A stretch of DNA of 22,964 nt from Gymnopilus junonius (taxonomy: Eukaryota; Basidiomycota; Agaricomycetes; Agaricales; Galerinaceae), in NCBI GenBank assembly GCA_015501075.1, contig JADNYJ010000494.1:1-22964 (forward strand), given 5' to 3'. Shown piece by piece: positions 20,901 to 22,964 of the stretch (the first letter of the stretch is position 1; every line of letters begins with the position of its first letter). The translations under genes were made by a program, and so were the position numbers. The notes beneath the pieces were generated by a model that was not told the origin of the DNA, did not search any database, and saw only the letters and a program-made list of their open reading frames with translations.

Positions 20901-22964
20901 GTGCAATCAAGGATGTTGGACCTCATCCAAATCAATACCAGCAACCCATCTAGTGCGTCCCAAACTTCCTTGCGTTCCAAAGCAACAAAGATTGTGCGCG
21001 AAACGGTTGTATTCATGTCGCTTGGAAGCATGGCCTTGATAGTAACACCTCACCTAATGCACTTCGCCCAACACATTTTGCGCGTGAAAAGACGGTTTAC
21101 GGTCAGTTTAAAAGATGGTTCTCAACACGTCATAGGCGGATCATCAGATAAATCCTCGAACCATCAACCTCTGGAGCTCTGCTTACTCAAAATCTTCGCC
21201 AACATCCAGCATATTCACATACAAGCAGCTGCAGAGAACCTGGTGCTTGCCTTTGGCATAAACGGATTGCAGGCATCTTCCACCTTCTTGGTTACTCATA
21301 ATCAAACCATTCAATCTATGAACCAAGGTGTCTTACTTGATAAAATGTATTTCCAGGCTCGTTCACCTGCGGATCATTCCAAAGACAGTGATCAAGATAT
21401 TTTGGCCTCTTTGTTGTTCAAGACCTGCCGCATGAGTGCTGTGTCACGCCCAGAAACAGGTTCGAAGGAAAATTTAAAATTTGCAATCACACAAGATAGT
21501 TTACACTTGCAAGTTCCACGCAGTGCTCTCCGCTTATACCGTTTTATCGACGAATGGAGAGCGGATTATTTTCCCGGAATCGAAGCAGCTGTGAAGACTT
21601 TACTTTCGGAATACAATCCAGGACCTTCCAGGCCCCATTCTCCTACGCCTTCACATTTATCACGCCGTAGTCGTATCCTACAGATACATTGTGCTGTGCA
21701 GCACTTTGAAGTCTCTTTGCAGGTGATGCATGGCACCTGGCTGTCCTGGGAAGCTCATCAAACAATCGTTTACTTCGATTCATCCGGTGCTTTGAGGGCT
21801 GGATGGTCGCATGCATTTGGATTACAAGTTAAATTTATGGTCGTCAACGTCTCTTCAAAACCTATTGCTCAAGACTCTGCGCCCAGCTCCCGAGTAAAGC
21901 TAACTTTGCCACCTCTTTCGCTTGCAGGCCATTCAGATGGATATCATATACACACCTTGATACTTTTGGAGTTTATAGACCTCAAGGTAAAACCCTCATT
22001 GGGATACACTGTTATCTGTTCAACAAAAGTTTGGACAAGACTTTAACGATCTTGTCGCTTTGATACAAAAGTCTCGTCAGAAGAAGCCATTACCTTCTCA
22101 GGAGGGAGGAGCGCATAGTCAGAAGAAGAAAGCATTTGCGTACGAAGCTCACTGGAAGATGCGAGGCTTTCGTATTGGGTTGGAAGGAGTGTCCTCAACA
22201 GTCGTGTTAGAGTGTCAAGACATCAATGGAAGTGTCAGCAACGCCAAGAGGTGGTCGTGGGACGTAGGAGTATCAGATCTTGCACTATCCCTCGCCTCAC
22301 GGCTAAGTAGGTCGGAGAGGACTCTTTTCAGCCCCAATCACCGTTCGGCTTTCGTGACAATTGATTTCCGGATCAATGGGTTGGACCCAGCTCTGGAACA
22401 CGAGAAGACACTTGAACTCTCTATAAGTAAAATGCATGCGGTCATGCAGCCGAGTTCAATCGGCGAGTTTGGTGATTTCATTGATAACTTACAGGTAATC
22501 TCACCTTTCTTCTATTACTGGCGTTTTCCTCAAAAGTTGTATGCAGGCTGAGATGTTGGAGCGTCGAGAAGAACGTGCATCACAGATGGCAGCATTCAAA
22601 GAGAAAACGCAAAGTATCCTCAAAACTTTCGATGTCAACATCGGGGAAGTCCCGTTGGAGGAGAGGTCCTGGATTTCCAAATTGATTGTGAACGTCTCAA
22701 TTCGCAGTATCGGAGTAGCTTTCCATTAACGCATAGCGAGGAACTGGTACTCCCCGGCTCCAAGGAATCCTCCCCTGTGCCGCGCGTTCTTATCGAATTT
22801 GGGACACGCCGAGGTGAAACAGGCCAAGCTGTAATGCAGCATCTCTCTTTCCAATTCGTTTCTCAGTGAGTAACGTCTTATTGGTCTCTGATTTTCTATC
22901 TGAAAGGGCTCCCCAGGTTTAGACAGTCCGTTCCTGATAACTTCACTGCTGAGAGGCATCATAC
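14931..22964 (+). CDS. CSF1: CSF1, bridge-like lipid transfer protein (BLTP1 family), 3' partial
   Basis: Twenty-two exons are visible, about 2,250 residues; the last exon (22917 onward) runs off the window. Yeast Csf1 has nearly 3,000, so roughly a quarter is missing. An N-terminal helix (residues 4-24) anchors it, probably in the ER, followed by the family opening: WVEI, GSIHFSLLTGRILLKDVRYH, QWRYW. Later blocks include GAIVLGNPSTPNLLVAEF, ELTYYMDVVG, LRYGPWADRQR, AESCRIRCEFPS, LLRDHINMFTDLGKDW and YYHSPFAPGCSLLRRR, as in fungal FSF1/Csf1 proteins. BLTP1 proteins form a long hydrophobic groove that moves phospholipids between membranes; Csf1 is linked to PE supply for GPI anchors and to growth in the cold. 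Early exons: 14931-15087, 15141-15305, 15353-15822, 15878-16014, 16074-16484, 16541-16700, 16749-16970, 17022-17295, 17348-17619, 17668-17850, 17897-18086, 18153-18254, 18306-18518, 18573-18938. Later exons: 18989-19194, 19242-19372, 19432-19550, 19721-19843, 19968-21986, 22030-22494, 22547-22865. 15533-15586 could be an optional 54-nt intron. Frame corrections are needed near 19064, 20080, 20240 and 22723. Confidence 0.9.
18939..18988 (+). other. CSF1: GC-AG intron in CSF1
   Basis: The only way to connect REAP to the next conserved reading (CNVSHRSGVYMPQP) is a 50-nt intron starting GCAAG and ending TTTCAG. The donor is otherwise close to consensus (CAG before, AAG after), as expected for the minor GC-AG class. 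Confidence 0.7.
19064..19067 (+). other. CSF1: Apparent 1-bp insertion in CSF1
   Basis: A C4 run separates NSVNGTAS from GPKSGSGPRQKSSSRKF, which are in different frames. C3 would restore a single frame into the acidic PSDSEGEERVSEADRDARL block. Confidence 0.65.
19551..19720 (+). other. CSF1: Long 170-nt CSF1 intron or stop-containing optional exon
   Basis: The donor GTGAGT at 19551 joins in phase to the acceptor at 19720 (ACATTAG), giving MTR-HSACEILQDW. Inside, an acceptor at 19610 opens a coding-like segment (SAPFIRPSSETANDGNF and onward) in the same frame as the downstream exon, but it meets TAG at 19718-19720. Including it would therefore end translation. Nearly all other CSF1 introns here are 43-66 nt. 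Confidence 0.5.
20076..20245 (+). other. CSF1: Pair of compensating frameshifts in CSF1
   Basis: Frame 0 reads WGNGVYGLCRRTWI up to 20081. Then one base is missing (or two are extra), and the conserved reading NLSVRGLRFSGVLGGENP continues in frame 2. Near 20238-20243 an extra base returns it to frame 0 (STSAIELAHNHLWLKLDD). Neither break lies in a homopolymer, and no intron of suitable length explains them. Confidence 0.6.
22723..22724 (+). other. CSF1: Apparent 1-bp deletion in CSF1
   Basis: SIRSIGVAF meets a stop at once, while the next frame continues LTHSEELVLPGSKESS into the last visible exons. One extra C in this CC run would join them. Confidence 0.65.

Overview
This window looks like nuclear DNA of a mushroom-forming basidiomycete (Agaricomycetes). 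Genes are dense and cut by many short introns (mostly 43-66 nt, usually GTNNGT at the 5' site and YAG at the 3' site). The gene set is fungal: a DUF6533 seven-helix protein, a DUF1746 protein, a YAT-type amino-acid permease and a Csf1 lipid-transfer protein. All exon models were joined by hand from the sequence; frame continuity across exons was the main test.

Layout. 1-850: AT-rich flank with a T23 tract and the possible 3' end of a minus-strand gene. 1012-2078 (+): a six-exon gene resembling PAXX, the Ku-binding DNA end-joining factor of the XRCC4/XLF superfamily. 2079-4530: gene-free and repeat-rich. It contains a complete type I hammerhead ribozyme motif (3248-3294) and a roughly 806-bp element with about 198-bp terminal inverted repeats and a 9-bp target duplication (3456-4261), inserted into an older repeat that has an inverted, uninterrupted partner near 2540-2590. 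4531-6730 (+): amino-acid permease. 6884-8727 (+, perhaps to 8941): coiled-coil/Ser-Pro-rich protein of unknown role. 9040-10355 (-): Spp2/GPKOW-type G-patch splicing factor. 10525-11884 (+): DUF6533 seven-helix protein. 11977-13077 (-): four-helix membrane protein. 13417-14344 (+): DUF1746 membrane protein. 14457-14645 (-): twin-CX9C protein resembling NDUFAF8. 14931 to the window end (+): CSF1 (BLTP1 family), 22 exons visible, 3' end missing.

Four gene pairs are divergent over short intergenic stretches (G-patch/DUF6533, 4-TM/DUF1746, twin-CX9C/CSF1, and possibly the minus-strand fragment/PAXX-like gene). No pathway links the neighbours; this is ordinary fungal gene order with one transposon-rich gap.

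A quality warning runs through the annotation. The permease, the G-patch gene and CSF1 each need one or more single-base corrections to stay in frame, four of them in short G or C runs. Four other multi-exon genes close without any correction. Consensus errors are a more economical explanation than decay of several conserved genes at once, but a real mutated haplotype cannot be excluded from sequence alone.
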